The notes below the pieces were generated by a model. The model was not told where the DNA came from. It ran no database searches and was given only the letters and a program-made list of their open reading frames with translations. DNA of 64,000 nucleotides from contig NZ_PJCA01000031.1 in the NCBI RefSeq assembly GCF_002836355.1, positions 1,488,001 to 1,552,000 on the forward strand, read 5' to 3'. Shown in pieces: positions 17,594 through 25,676 of the stretch (the first letter of the stretch is position 1; each line of letters starts with the position of its first letter). This DNA comes from Moritella sp. Urea-trap-13. GTDB lineage: Bacteria; Pseudomonadota; Gammaproteobacteria; Enterobacterales; Moritellaceae. The position numbers were made by a program, and so were the translations under genes.

Positions 17594-18446
17594 TATCAAA
17601 CCATTCATCTTCTGATACTATTTCATCAGTCCATTCACATACACCCACACTAATTGAAATCTGAGGCTGATTCGGGGTTTTATCTAAATTCATTATTTTT
17701 GTTCGAAGTAACTCTGCAAAGGCATATGCTTCATTAACTTTGGTATTAGGCAATATAACTGCAAATTCATCACCGCCAAATCGACACGCTATATCACTAT
17801 TTCTTATCGTTTTTCGGAGACTGTAAGCCAGTCTTTTAATTGCCTCATCTCCCGCTAAGTGTCCGTGTTGATCATTGATACGCTTAAACTCATCAACATC
17901 AAAAATAACCAGTGAAGAAGATACGCCGAAGGTTTTGCTATGGTTGAACTGCTCTATTAAACATTGCCACCAGTAATTTTTCGTTAAGAGCTGAGTCGCA
18001 GAATCTCGTTGTACTTGCTCTTTTAATCTTTCATTTTCACCATGAAGTAATAAATTATTCTTAGCCGATGAAGAGATCCCATTCACAACTAAACAGATGT
18101 ACTCTTGCCCCGACGAGTCTGTCGATAAGGTAAAAGCTTTCACCTCTGGAAAAAATTGTAACCTTGTATCATTAATAGCGTTAAAGATATTGGCGTCAGT
18201 TATTGATGGCTTACCAGCATTTAAAACCATCTGTATTTGATGGGTTAGCCATTGTTCAGGTCTTCGATGCAGCAGAGTATTTACGTCTCGACCTATGGCT
18301 TGTTCAGATGAAATATCCGTATGATTTTCAATACAATTATTCCATAGCAGTATGCGATAATCTTGATCAATAATCATAAGGCCTGTCTCAAGAGTATCGG
18401 CCACTTGTTTTAGAAAACATAAATTAATATTAAGCTGTATGTTCAT
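17496..18446 (-). CDS. PAS-GGDEF diguanylate cyclase
   Basis: This 316-residue cytoplasmic diguanylate cyclase makes cyclic-di-GMP. The N-terminal third is a PAS domain (TLETGLMIIDQDYRILLWNN, about residues 15-34). The C-terminal half is a GGDEF domain with an intact signature (CRFGGDEFAVIL). An RxxD product-inhibition site (RNSD) lies exactly five residues before GGDEF. I chose the ATG at 18446 because a GGGA site precedes it; an in-frame ATG at 18470 adds eight residues. Its 3' end is duplicated as a relic at 13575-13672. Confidence 0.93.
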   Translation of the reverse strand: MNIQLNINLCFLKQVADTLETGLMIIDQDYRILLWNNCIENHTDISSEQAIGRDVNTLLHRRPEQWLTHQIQMVLNAGKPSITDANIFNAINDTRLQFFPEVKAFTLSTDSSGQEYICLVVNGISSSAKNNLLLHGENERLKEQVQRDSATQLLTKNYWWQCLIEQFNHSKTFGVSSSLVIFDVDEFKRINDQHGHLAGDEAIKRLAYSLRKTIRNSDIACRFGGDEFAVILPNTKVNEAYAFAELLRTKIMNLDKTPNQPQISISVGVCEWTDEIVSEDEWFDKADKALYISKQKGRNQTTEAINIDDEEEIFAR

Positions 18447-18621
18447 AATGTCCCGTCTAGGAAATACCATTCCAATAAAAATAATGATTCAAAGAAAGCT
18501 AATGCAGAAGAACACCTACATTAAAGTCGTCATCAAAGTACAGGTACATTATGCACTGTAGGTATAGACACCATATGTCACCCCCTGAATATAATATTAA
18601 GATTTGCTATTTACATATTTT

Positions 18622-19575
18622 TTATTTGAGGTATTCATACAGCTCATTTTCAAGTTTACGTTTTAATTTAATCGGTGAAATAATCTGAACTCGGGGTATC
18701 CACCATTTGATAACAGGTAGTATTTCCAATTCTGCAGCATAAAAACATTCAACAATGTAACTACCATCACTTTGTTTAAGAATATTACCTTGATTAGGAA
18801 GTATGGTCTTACGCTCAAAATAATGTATCGCATTGCCATCCACTTTTATTTCAGCCTTAGTTTTTTCCCCATAATAAATTGTCTTGTTATCATGTATCTG
18901 CTTATCTTTGATTGGACAGTAATTAAAAGAAGAATATGGCCAAAGCACTTTCATTCCTTCTAATCTGAAGGGCTTAATTTTATGTTCATGAACTGAAATT
19001 AGGTAATAGGCTTCATTGAAACGTCTGATCAAGTATGGCTGAACATCTTTAAAGGAAGCCTTATTGCCATTCGATTTAATATACTCGAACTGAATAAGTT
19101 GCTTGTTCTCAATCGCAGTAATAACTTTAGAATAGTTATTACCTGAAAATTCATGCTTATTCAGTTTCTGGTATCCCGTCTTCGGCACATTCTCCACATA
19201 ATCAATATCTTTTGACTCATGCTTTATATTACCTTTGTTATTACCGTTATTATTTACATCGGTAAGATCATAAAACTCCTGTAAACCAGCCTCGATGCGA
19301 ATTTTTAAAAGCTGAGAGTGGTACGAATTTGACATTCGTACCCCAGATTTATCTCGGATTAAGCCAAATATATCTAAATGCTTAAAATCTCGTTTTATTG
19401 TTCTTGAATCGACATTAAACTCTTTTGTCATTGCATTAACAGTTAGCGTGTCACCATCAACCAACCTTTTAGCCATGTTAGCAATTCTATCGCCTTGCTT
19501 CATTCCACCAGTCGTATTATGCACATTTATTACCATATATAAGTCACTTAGACACATTATGCCACATATCAGCAT
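18622..19575 (-). CDS. WYL-domain HTH transcriptional regulator
   Basis: This protein of up to 317 residues has an N-terminal DeoR-type helix-turn-helix (DGDTLTVNAMTKEFNVDSRT, about 36-55, then KRDFKHL) and a WYL domain (about 140-225: QLIQFEYIKSNG, LIRRFNEAYYLI, KPFRLEGM). WYL domains sense ligands such as nucleotides or ends of nucleic acid, and such regulators (BrxR/CapW type) often control anti-phage islands. It lies at one border of the accessory island. The start is unclear: the first ATG sits inside a triple CAGCATGT repeat, and later ATGs give a start nearer the HTH. Its targets are unknown; the AAGCTT palindromes are one candidate. Confidence 0.85.
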   Translation of the reverse strand: MLICGIMCLSDLYMVINVHNTTGGMKQGDRIANMAKRLVDGDTLTVNAMTKEFNVDSRTIKRDFKHLDIFGLIRDKSGVRMSNSYHSQLLKIRIEAGLQEFYDLTDVNNNGNNKGNIKHESKDIDYVENVPKTGYQKLNKHEFSGNNYSKVITAIENKQLIQFEYIKSNGNKASFKDVQPYLIRRFNEAYYLISVHEHKIKPFRLEGMKVLWPYSSFNYCPIKDKQIHDNKTIYYGEKTKAEIKVDGNAIHYFERKTILPNQGNILKQSDGSYIVECFYAAELEILPVIKWWIPRVQIISPIKLKRKLENELYEYLK

Positions 19576-19593
19576 GTCAGCATGTCAGCATGT
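19570..19593. repeat. Three tandem CAGCATGT repeats at the regulator start
   Basis: Three perfect 8-bp units overlap the first possible start codon of the WYL regulator. They could be an operator array for autoregulation or a slippage-prone tract that changes the leader. Confidence 0.8.
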
Positions 19594-19683
19594 ACCGCAC
19601 GATTGATGCTTTATTAAATCACAGACTAGTTCTATTCAATATCTCGACCATATTTATCGCTATTTTATTCAATATTGCTTTAT

Positions 19684-20760
19684 TTATGCGATTGAATGTA
19701 ATTTCGGTGATTCTTCATTTGCAGCACGAACTTCTGATAACTGCGCGGCGATATCATCTAGTGAAATACCTTTCTCTTGCATAAAGCTCAACACATGCTG
19801 CATATCAGCCTGACGGTTAAGTTCTACAGCTTGAGTAATATCTGCGATTAATTGTGCCGCTTCACTGTTAGTCAATTGCAGTAACACTGCAATACGAGCA
19901 CTATCACTTAATGATGTAACTGTGTGGATATCTGCAGATTGATTATCGATTACCGCGCTCTGTTCTGACGATTTAGCGGATGACTCAATGTTAATTTCAC
20001 TCACAGTATTAGTACTATCTTTCGTATTAGTACCATCCACCGTGCCAACATCCATGCTTTCATTATTCATTTTGCTACAACTTGTCTCTGTTATTTGATT
20101 ACTTGATGCAATAGTAATTGCTTCATCTTTTGCTATCCCAGTATCATTTTGATTTGGTGTTTTCACCTTACCTAATTCACTCAGTTTCAGTGCATAATAA
20201 GCAACATTTGGCAGCATGAAATCTATATGTATCTTTAACTCTTTTTCGAGTGCGTTCATTTCTTTGTTAGTCAGATAGCCTAGACCTGAATTGTCACGCT
20301 TTGCACGTTGAATCGAGTCAGTGATAAGTACCTTACGGTGCTCACTAATCGGCTTTATTGTGCCCGCTTCAATAACCAATTTTTCTTCGCGTTTTTCAAT
20401 TGAAGTAGCTATGTGACGTAATGATTTAAGAATGGCTTTTAACATCTTTTCAGTATTGAGTTTTTTATTCATTTGCAGATCAATTCTGTTATTTTTCTGC
20501 ATTGTTGGTCCGTACGATACGTCTTTACCTATCCCCCGAACCTCTTGTCTCACCATCGACATGAAATTATGTTGAGAATTGTAGTCAGAAGGCGTGCAGT
20601 CGGTATAAAGTGGTTTTTTAACACCATCAATAAGTACTTTTAAATGATTATTTTTTGCTTTTTGATATGTAAAAGGGATCAGGCCTAATGTCTTTGTTAG
20701 CTCTTTGATTATGTCTTTTTGGTACTTGCTGAATTTTCTTGCTTGTGGGCTGCTGTTCAT
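19684..20760 (-). CDS. Unknown 358-residue protein
   Basis: I do not recognise this protein. The N-terminal half (about 1-200) is basic and helical and looks folded. A polar, Asn/Ser/Thr-rich linker (about 205-280) separates it from a short helical C-terminal domain (about 282-345) that includes FMQEKGISLDDIAAQLSEV, a motif reminiscent of small DNA- or protein-binding helices. There are no membrane segments. It has an AAGGA ribosome site, and an AAGCTT palindrome lies 75-90 bp upstream, linking it to the island regulon. Confidence 0.7.
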   Translation of the reverse strand: MNSSPQARKFSKYQKDIIKELTKTLGLIPFTYQKAKNNHLKVLIDGVKKPLYTDCTPSDYNSQHNFMSMVRQEVRGIGKDVSYGPTMQKNNRIDLQMNKKLNTEKMLKAILKSLRHIATSIEKREEKLVIEAGTIKPISEHRKVLITDSIQRAKRDNSGLGYLTNKEMNALEKELKIHIDFMLPNVAYYALKLSELGKVKTPNQNDTGIAKDEAITIASSNQITETSCSKMNNESMDVGTVDGTNTKDSTNTVSEINIESSAKSSEQSAVIDNQSADIHTVTSLSDSARIAVLLQLTNSEAAQLIADITQAVELNRQADMQHVLSFMQEKGISLDDIAAQLSEVRAANEESPKLHSIA

Positions 20761-20834
20761 GTCTGGCGTCCTTTAAATTTAAGTATGTTTCGTTGGTATG
20801 AATCGAATATACGTTAAATTTATTTAGGCTGTCG

Positions 20835-20850
20835 TTTGTAAGCTTATGAT
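20835..20850. promoter_or_regulatory. AAGCTT-centred palindrome, site 1
   Basis: TTTGTAAGCTTATGAT lies about 75 bp upstream of the start at 20760. It fits the consensus TTYRTAAGCTTAYRAA seen at eight island sites. Confidence 0.6.
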
Positions 20851-20952
20851 ATGAAGTATGACAAGATTCAGGATGGCAGAGTGACAGGCTTAACCTAGTT
20901 TATATTTAGATAAAAACCTGTCATTGAAGGTTTGCGGAACTGTTACTAATGA

Positions 20953-22071
20953 TTAATCACAAATTAATATCAGTTCAGGTTCAATCCAATAAGTTGCAAT
21001 ACCCTTTTGTTTCTTTGATTGGATCTTCACTTTCTCAAGTACATCAATAGGTAATGCGTTCTTTAATTTACTGTTCACAGATGATCTAATCGGTTGAATA
21101 AATTCAACTTCCATCGTTTTTAACATAGCTATATCGCCCTCCTTCCAAGCGATAGTATTTTCAATACCAAATGTGCCAGTTAATACGCGAGGATCATCGC
21201 CGACTTGGGTGTAAATATCGAGATAATTAATACTGTGTTGCTTGTTATCAGTAAATACACGGTCTGCCAAAATGGAGCGATTTGGTTGTTGTAATAACCA
21301 TTGATAAAACGCTATTTCTTTCGGGGTTAATTTAATATCAATGCCAAGAACTGACAGTGTCTTAGCATTCATTGATACTTTCACTGATAACTTTTGATTT
21401 GCAGCATTCATTTTTGCGACGGTTTTACTGAATGAAGCTTGGTCTATCTGACCGATAAGATCATTAGATAACGACTTGCGCATACGTACAAACGGGATCT
21501 CGGCAAAGGTGATCTCAGCATCTTTGGTATTAAGCGTTTCGCCTGGTTTTTTACCTGTGATCCAGTTGTCCTTTAACGTCGGAAAGTAAAAGTCTCTGAC
21601 AAATTCAAATTCGTCATTCACAAATACATGACTTAAGGTATCTTGTTCACGGCCCAATAATGACATGGCATAACCCATATAAAATGCCATGGTTTTACGG
21701 CCACCAGCAATTGACGCATGAATAACACAATCATCTTGTTCCGTTAACCAGGCAACTTTACGGGTGATAAAATCAGCCATCACCGATTGGTCTTCTTCAC
21801 GCTTAGCATCATGAAGTAAATTACCGTCTTCGTCTTCAATAACCCAAATATGTGATTCGTCAAACTTAACGGCAGGCAGTTGGTATTCATCATACAAAGC
21901 TTGTAAATGTCCGCGGGTATATAGACCATCCATCAGCATCTCTTTCGAATCTTGCGTTGTAATGACATACATTTCATCTGGGAATGCTTTACCTTGCGTA
22001 TGCAAACCGTATAAGGTTTCGGTTAATACTTGTGGGCTAGCGCCCGTAACTGCAACAAGAATATTTTTCAT
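20953..22071 (-). CDS. CARF/ring-nuclease-like protein of CRISPR-associated NE0113 type
   Basis: The N-terminal 170 residues of this 372-residue protein match the CRISPR-associated NE0113 (TIGR02584) type of CARF-like domain. The nucleotide-binding start is VAVTGASPQVLTETLYGL (about 7-24), the second ligand loop reads SIAGGRKTMAFYMG (about 120-133), and DTLSHVFVN follows. In the known family these domains bind or cleave cyclic oligoadenylates. The C-terminal part (about 215-370) looks like a winged helix (IKLTPKEIAFYQWLLQQPN; SKLKNALP). No CRISPR array, Cas10 or other cas gene is in the window, so it may serve another nucleotide-signalling defence or be an orphan. It may be co-transcribed with 22280-22918. 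Confidence 0.75.
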   Translation of the reverse strand: MKNILVAVTGASPQVLTETLYGLHTQGKAFPDEMYVITTQDSKEMLMDGLYTRGHLQALYDEYQLPAVKFDESHIWVIEDEDGNLLHDAKREEDQSVMADFITRKVAWLTEQDDCVIHASIAGGRKTMAFYMGYAMSLLGREQDTLSHVFVNDEFEFVRDFYFPTLKDNWITGKKPGETLNTKDAEITFAEIPFVRMRKSLSNDLIGQIDQASFSKTVAKMNAANQKLSVKVSMNAKTLSVLGIDIKLTPKEIAFYQWLLQQPNRSILADRVFTDNKQHSINYLDIYTQVGDDPRVLTGTFGIENTIAWKEGDIAMLKTMEVEFIQPIRSSVNSKLKNALPIDVLEKVKIQSKKQKGIATYWIEPELILICD

Positions 22072-22279
22072 GGTTGTTCATTACCTATTCAATGACTTAG
22101 CAAGATTAAATGGATTATCTCATGTAAACAATCGCTTAGGTATATCGCTTGGTAGTTATTTACGTTAAACGCAATAAGATCTGACGTAAAACAATAACTG
22201 ACTTAATTTTTTTATATTTTTACAGTCATAATAATTTTAAATTATCGCCATTTGGTAAGAAGTAATCATAATGCTTGTG

Positions 22280-22918
22280 CTAAGCCCCCGCTGAGATCAA
22301 ATCAGACTTTGCATACAGTACGGAATCGCCCTTTTTTCCTAATTTTATAATAATGGTTTGCACGAATTCTTTAAGCTGAGCAGTACAAGCAAGTTTATCG
22401 TCAATAATCTGCTTCAAATTACTAACAAATTTTTTGTCATCAACTAACGCATCAATACTCTGCCCATAAGGACCACTCTGCCAACTGCCTAGCGTCATGC
22501 TACGTACACGCTCACCGTACTCATTAACTACAGTTGCAGATACTTTAAATACCTGAGGCTCGAGCTGATTAGAATAATCGGTCGGTGGTGTGTCTGAAAC
22601 AGGCATAGAGATGTAGGCTTCTTTTAGAATGAGTAACTTCGCTTGTTGTTGCAGCTCGATAGGGACTGACCAGGCTATATTCTCATGATAGTCGATAGGT
22701 AAAATAGTAATTATCATGCCTGTATGACAGTCTTGCACCGCCACGAAGCACATGTAATCCGCTTCACTGTAAAATAGTTTATGCACTCGATTGGTATTTG
22801 GCTCGTCACCGATATTAATCACAAGGTCATCATCTAAACGTTTTGCTAATTCATAATGTGGCATTGAGATACGACCTTTAACACGTTGGAATGCGTGATA
22901 AGAGAAATGTGCTTGCAT
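22280..22918 (-). CDS. Unknown protein with DUF4258/RelE-like N-terminus
   Basis: The first 90 residues of this 212-residue protein (FSYHAFQRVKGRISMP, then LFYSEADYMCFVAVQD and TGMIITILPIDY) resemble the compact beta-alpha fold of DUF4258 and RelE-like proteins, with the typical early His and Arg. The remaining 120 residues are unfamiliar. I see no antitoxin-like partner beside it, so a toxin role is only a possibility. A ribosome site (AAAGG) precedes the ATG, and two AAGCTT palindromes lie about 85-130 bp upstream. Confidence 0.6.
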   Translation of the reverse strand: MQAHFSYHAFQRVKGRISMPHYELAKRLDDDLVINIGDEPNTNRVHKLFYSEADYMCFVAVQDCHTGMIITILPIDYHENIAWSVPIELQQQAKLLILKEAYISMPVSDTPPTDYSNQLEPQVFKVSATVVNEYGERVRSMTLGSWQSGPYGQSIDALVDDKKFVSNLKQIIDDKLACTAQLKEFVQTIIIKLGKKGDSVLYAKSDLISAGA

Positions 22919-23003
22919 GAAAATAACCTTTTACATCTTCTGTGACTATCAGGGTGATATTCACTATAACGGCAGTGTAAAAGATTTTTGGTTTGAAGAT
23001 ATA

Positions 23004-23019
23004 TTCACAAGCTTATGAG
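23004..23019. promoter_or_regulatory. AAGCTT-centred palindrome, site 2
   Basis: TTCACAAGCTTATGAG lies upstream of the gene starting at 22918. Together with site 3 it forms an 18-bp inverted repeat with one mismatch. Confidence 0.6.
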
Positions 23020-23030
23020 TTATAGTGAAA

Positions 23031-23046
23031 CTTATAAGCTTGTGAA
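23031..23046. promoter_or_regulatory. AAGCTT-centred palindrome, site 3
   Basis: CTTATAAGCTTGTGAA has its centre 27 bp from that of site 2. That is about two and a half helical turns, so it may be part of a paired operator. Confidence 0.6.
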
Positions 23047-23053
23047 ATTTACT

Positions 23054-23938
23054 TTAATCTTGATAATCAGGAATGATGCTGTCAGCTGGTGCCACTGACG
23101 AGTCAATAATATCTGCACCATATTTTTCAGCTAAAAATCGCTCACGATATAAATAATATGCAGTATCGCAAACTTTACTTGTATAATAAGCATTAAACCC
23201 ACCACCAACAATAGCGCCAGTTGCTGGAACTACTTGAGCCAATTTTGCTTTTGTTAAACGAATACCTAACGACTTTGCTATTGTTTGGATAATTTGAACA
23301 AAGGTGTGCTGCTCCAACACTTTCCAAGTTTTCTTTTTAGCTACATCTTGTCCAATTTTAACTAACTGCGCCATTGCTACTTGTTTTGCTAAGTCATCAG
23401 GACTTGAGGCATAGCCTAAAATATTTAATGCAAATAACCGTTCTTGTTGCGATGATATATCAAAGCCAAAATAAGTCGCATACTCAGCAATTGCTCTTTG
23501 GTTAAGTGCAATTATCGCAACAATATCTGGGGCAATACCGACTAAACCAACACTACCTGCAGCAGCACCTTCAGCAGCTGCCAGCGATTTATATTTAGCG
23601 CCTAAATAACCGTTAACTTTATCAGCATCTTCCAAATCTAACTTGAATATATCTTGGGGAGTTTTTACTGTTGCATGCCCTGCAGCTCTATATTCTTTAT
23701 ATATAGCTTCAGGTCTTACGCTCCAGTGAGCAAAATCATTTAGCAGGTCAACTAACCCACCAACAGATTTTTCAAGAACCCAGTCAACACCCGGTACTTT
23801 AGTAAATAAATCACCTACGAAATTAAAAGGTTTTGAGATTGCACCTGTTGTTTTTGTCCACCAAGTTACTGGCGGGTTTTTCCATTCAAAGATTGATTGA
23901 ATTGCATTTTTTTCATACACCGATAATTCATATGACAT
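23054..23938 (-). CDS. EcsC-family protein
   Basis: This 294-residue protein belongs to the EcsC family, named after a Bacillus gene of unclear biochemical role. The Gly/Ala-rich membrane-active helices (AAAEGAAAGSVGLVGIAPDI; VVPATGAIVGGGFNAYYT) and the LNILGYASS region are typical. It is the last gene of a unit that runs from about 25.6 kb through two small membrane proteins and a DUF726-like hydrolase. An AAGGTAA ribosome site is present. A role in membrane stress or lipid surveillance is an inference from its neighbours. Confidence 0.8.
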   Translation of the reverse strand: MSYELSVYEKNAIQSIFEWKNPPVTWWTKTTGAISKPFNFVGDLFTKVPGVDWVLEKSVGGLVDLLNDFAHWSVRPEAIYKEYRAAGHATVKTPQDIFKLDLEDADKVNGYLGAKYKSLAAAEGAAAGSVGLVGIAPDIVAIIALNQRAIAEYATYFGFDISSQQERLFALNILGYASSPDDLAKQVAMAQLVKIGQDVAKKKTWKVLEQHTFVQIIQTIAKSLGIRLTKAKLAQVVPATGAIVGGGFNAYYTSKVCDTAYYLYRERFLAEKYGADIIDSSVAPADSIIPDYQD

Positions 23939-23979
23939 TAATAATATTACCTTATATTTAGATAGCTTTTAGATATACC

Positions 23980-24921
23980 CTAATAACGCAATGATAATTC
24001 TGATTTTTTACCAAACGTTAATTGATTTAAAATACCAGCTAACGCTTTTCCTACTTTTTCATTTTTATAGCTTGTATGCCCTGATGCAAATTCTGATACA
24101 TCTAAGTTCATCACTTGTTTCGTATTATTGTTTCCAATTTCAGTAAGGCCTACCGGAGTATGGTTAAACAAAGTCCCAGCGCGGTAGCCGCCTTTGAGAA
24201 TATAATCATTATCGCCATAACAATTCACAAGACGGTGCTCAGTGTGTTTTTCTAGAATATCAGCCCATTGTTCAGCTTCCGCAGACACCGCGCCAGCCAA
24301 TAGGTAACTTGCTGAAACTTTATTTGCATCAAGGTTATTCAATGTATGACGAATAACCCGTGCACCTAATGAATGTCCCATCAAGATACAACCTTGTAAG
24401 CTTTCATCACCTTGTATTGCTTTGGCTAGATCATTACCTACATGTAGAGTTTCGTTAAATGATTTTTTCCAGTGTCCGACAAACTTATCCCCTACGACAC
24501 CGCCAGCAATCATTGCGATACCAGCTGGTGTCACACCTCTTGCTAGCTTTGCAGCAGCTAAAAGCTTCCCGACACCTTTATCGCCGCCTACACCACCAGC
24601 AACAATACCGTCACCCAGTGCCATTTCAGTTAAGTTACCCGCACTCCATTGCACGTGTATCACATTGTTCTTAGGATATAGTTCATCAACAACACTAAGC
24701 CAATCCGATACATCTTCACCACGCTGTGATAGAAACCCATTAATAACCAGTACGCTTGGTGATTTACCTTCTCTTACTGTTGCTAATGTTATTGATGGTG
24801 TTTCTCTTGCAACAAACTTTGCTTCAGTATTTTCAGCGATAAACGCTCTCGCTTGATTAGCTAATTGATTTGTATCGACGTTCTTCACCGCTTCTAGCGC
24901 ACTACCAAATAACTTTTTCAT
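23980..24921 (-). CDS. DUF726-like alpha/beta hydrolase, short form
   Basis: This 313-residue protein has an alpha/beta-hydrolase core. The nucleophile elbow is MGHSLGARVI (about 180-190); likely acid and base residues are Asp in CYGDNDYIL and His in ASGHTSY. A Gly-rich, possibly membrane-inserting helix pair (about 112-148) lies between the first strand (VLVINGFLSQ) and the elbow, as in DUF726/TMCO4-type proteins. It is a paralogue of 25677-27086 but lacks the N-terminal zinc ribbons. An EcsC gene follows 41 bp downstream. The substrate is unknown; a lipid ester is plausible. Confidence 0.75.
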   Translation of the reverse strand: MKKLFGSALEAVKNVDTNQLANQARAFIAENTEAKFVARETPSITLATVREGKSPSVLVINGFLSQRGEDVSDWLSVVDELYPKNNVIHVQWSAGNLTEMALGDGIVAGGVGGDKGVGKLLAAAKLARGVTPAGIAMIAGGVVGDKFVGHWKKSFNETLHVGNDLAKAIQGDESLQGCILMGHSLGARVIRHTLNNLDANKVSASYLLAGAVSAEAEQWADILEKHTEHRLVNCYGDNDYILKGGYRAGTLFNHTPVGLTEIGNNNTKQVMNLDVSEFASGHTSYKNEKVGKALAGILNQLTFGKKSELSLRY

Positions 24922-24960
24922 TATTAACTAATCCTAATAAAACAATAACAATACACCAAA

Positions 24961-25047
24961 CTACTTAACTGAATTTCGAACTTTAAACGCAAGGCTAATC
25001 ACGCCATAAAGGAACATGATAAAAATAAATATCGCGATTAGTTTCAT
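24961..25047 (-). CDS. 28-residue single-span membrane peptide
   Basis: This short frame encodes a start MKLIAIFIFIMFLYGVISLA and a basic tail (KVRNSVK), a clear single membrane helix. It begins three bases after the stop codon of the gene at 25051-25347, whose last codons supply a GGGG ribosome site, so translational coupling is likely. It is too short for routine gene calls. The function is unknown; it lies in the operon of membrane-linked proteins (EcsC, DUF726). Confidence 0.55.
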   Translation of the reverse strand: MKLIAIFIFIMFLYGVISLAFKVRNSVK

Positions 25048-25050
25048 TGA

Positions 25051-25347
25051 CTACCCCAAGAAACAGTTAAACACAAAAGCGATTACCACCATGCTAGTAA
25101 TGCCGATATTAATCATGAGTGATTTTTTCTGATGTTTAATAATTAACTTACGTTCTTCTGCCATTTCTTTTCGTAAATCTGCCGTGACCTTGCTAATTCG
25201 ATCATCAACGACTTCCAAAATAGCATCCCGCTTAGTCGGATCAAACTCTATCTCTTTGGTCGACTCAGCGACTTGCTTGGCTTTATTAGTCGTTTCATCA
25301 AATTTATTTAACGCACTTTCAAAGCGTTTTTCTATATTATCAATCAT
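25051..25347 (-). CDS. Small coiled-coil protein with C-terminal membrane anchor
   Basis: This 98-residue protein starts at the ATG at 25347, with a weak AGG site; a TTG two codons upstream is open. The first 70 residues are highly charged and predicted coiled coil (FESALNKFDETTNKAKQVAE, then VDDRISKVTADLRKEMAEER). The end is one hydrophobic helix (INIGITSMVVIAFVFNCF). It is a tail-anchored cytoplasmic coiled coil of unknown function. It is coupled to the 28-residue membrane peptide downstream. Confidence 0.65.
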   Translation of the reverse strand: MIDNIEKRFESALNKFDETTNKAKQVAESTKEIEFDPTKRDAILEVVDDRISKVTADLRKEMAEERKLIIKHQKKSLMINIGITSMVVIAFVFNCFLG

Positions 25348-25401
25348 GATCAACCTGGAATGTACTGAATCGTAGAGTCTAAATAGGTACGAAAAGTAAC
25401 G

Positions 25402-25557
25402 CTACTTCGCACTAAAAATACCTGACTTCATATTTTCTTTACCGTAAAGCATGGTGAATTCTTCACATGCGGCTAATGCGTTAGATTATTGGATAACTCT
25501 CCAAGCAGTACCGCCACGACCCATTTTAATTAAACATTTAAACTTAAGTACTGTCAT
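25402..25557 (-). pseudogene. Small 50-residue ORF interrupted by one in-frame TAA
   Basis: The frame reads MTVLKFKCLIKMGRGGTAWR and then VIQ, a TAA stop at 25486-25488, and continues in the same frame SNALAACEEFTMLYGKENMK to SGIFSAK and a stop. The continuous protein-like character across the stop suggests a gene broken by one nonsense change. A 23-residue peptide could still be made; an AAGG site precedes the ATG. An AAGCTT palindrome lies about 105 bp upstream, the same layout as intact genes of the island. I do not recognise the family. Confidence 0.5.
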
Positions 25558-25659
25558 AAATAACCAACCTTTCTATCGCTGTAAAATAAGTAATAACGTC
25601 TTAATAGTCTGCGTTATTACGTTCATGCATAGAATATCGAATGGTCGGTTCAATGGAGG

Positions 25660-25675
25660 TTCGTAAGCTTATTAG
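25660..25675. promoter_or_regulatory. AAGCTT-centred palindrome, site 4
   Basis: TTCGTAAGCTTATTAG lies just past the stop of the gene at 25677 and about 105 bp upstream of the small ORF at 25557. It would control the unit running to EcsC. Confidence 0.55.
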
Positions 25676-25676
25676 T

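Noticed and set aside
22280-22918. Toxin-antitoxin pair around the DUF4258-like protein.
   Set aside because: No small antitoxin-like frame lies next to it, and the long C-terminal part is unlike known toxins.
24422-24856. A 144-codon plus-strand frame opposite the DUF726-like gene, and a similar one at 26488-26877.
   Set aside because: Both are Ala/Pro/Thr-rich shadows of Gly/Ala-rich helices coded on the other strand.
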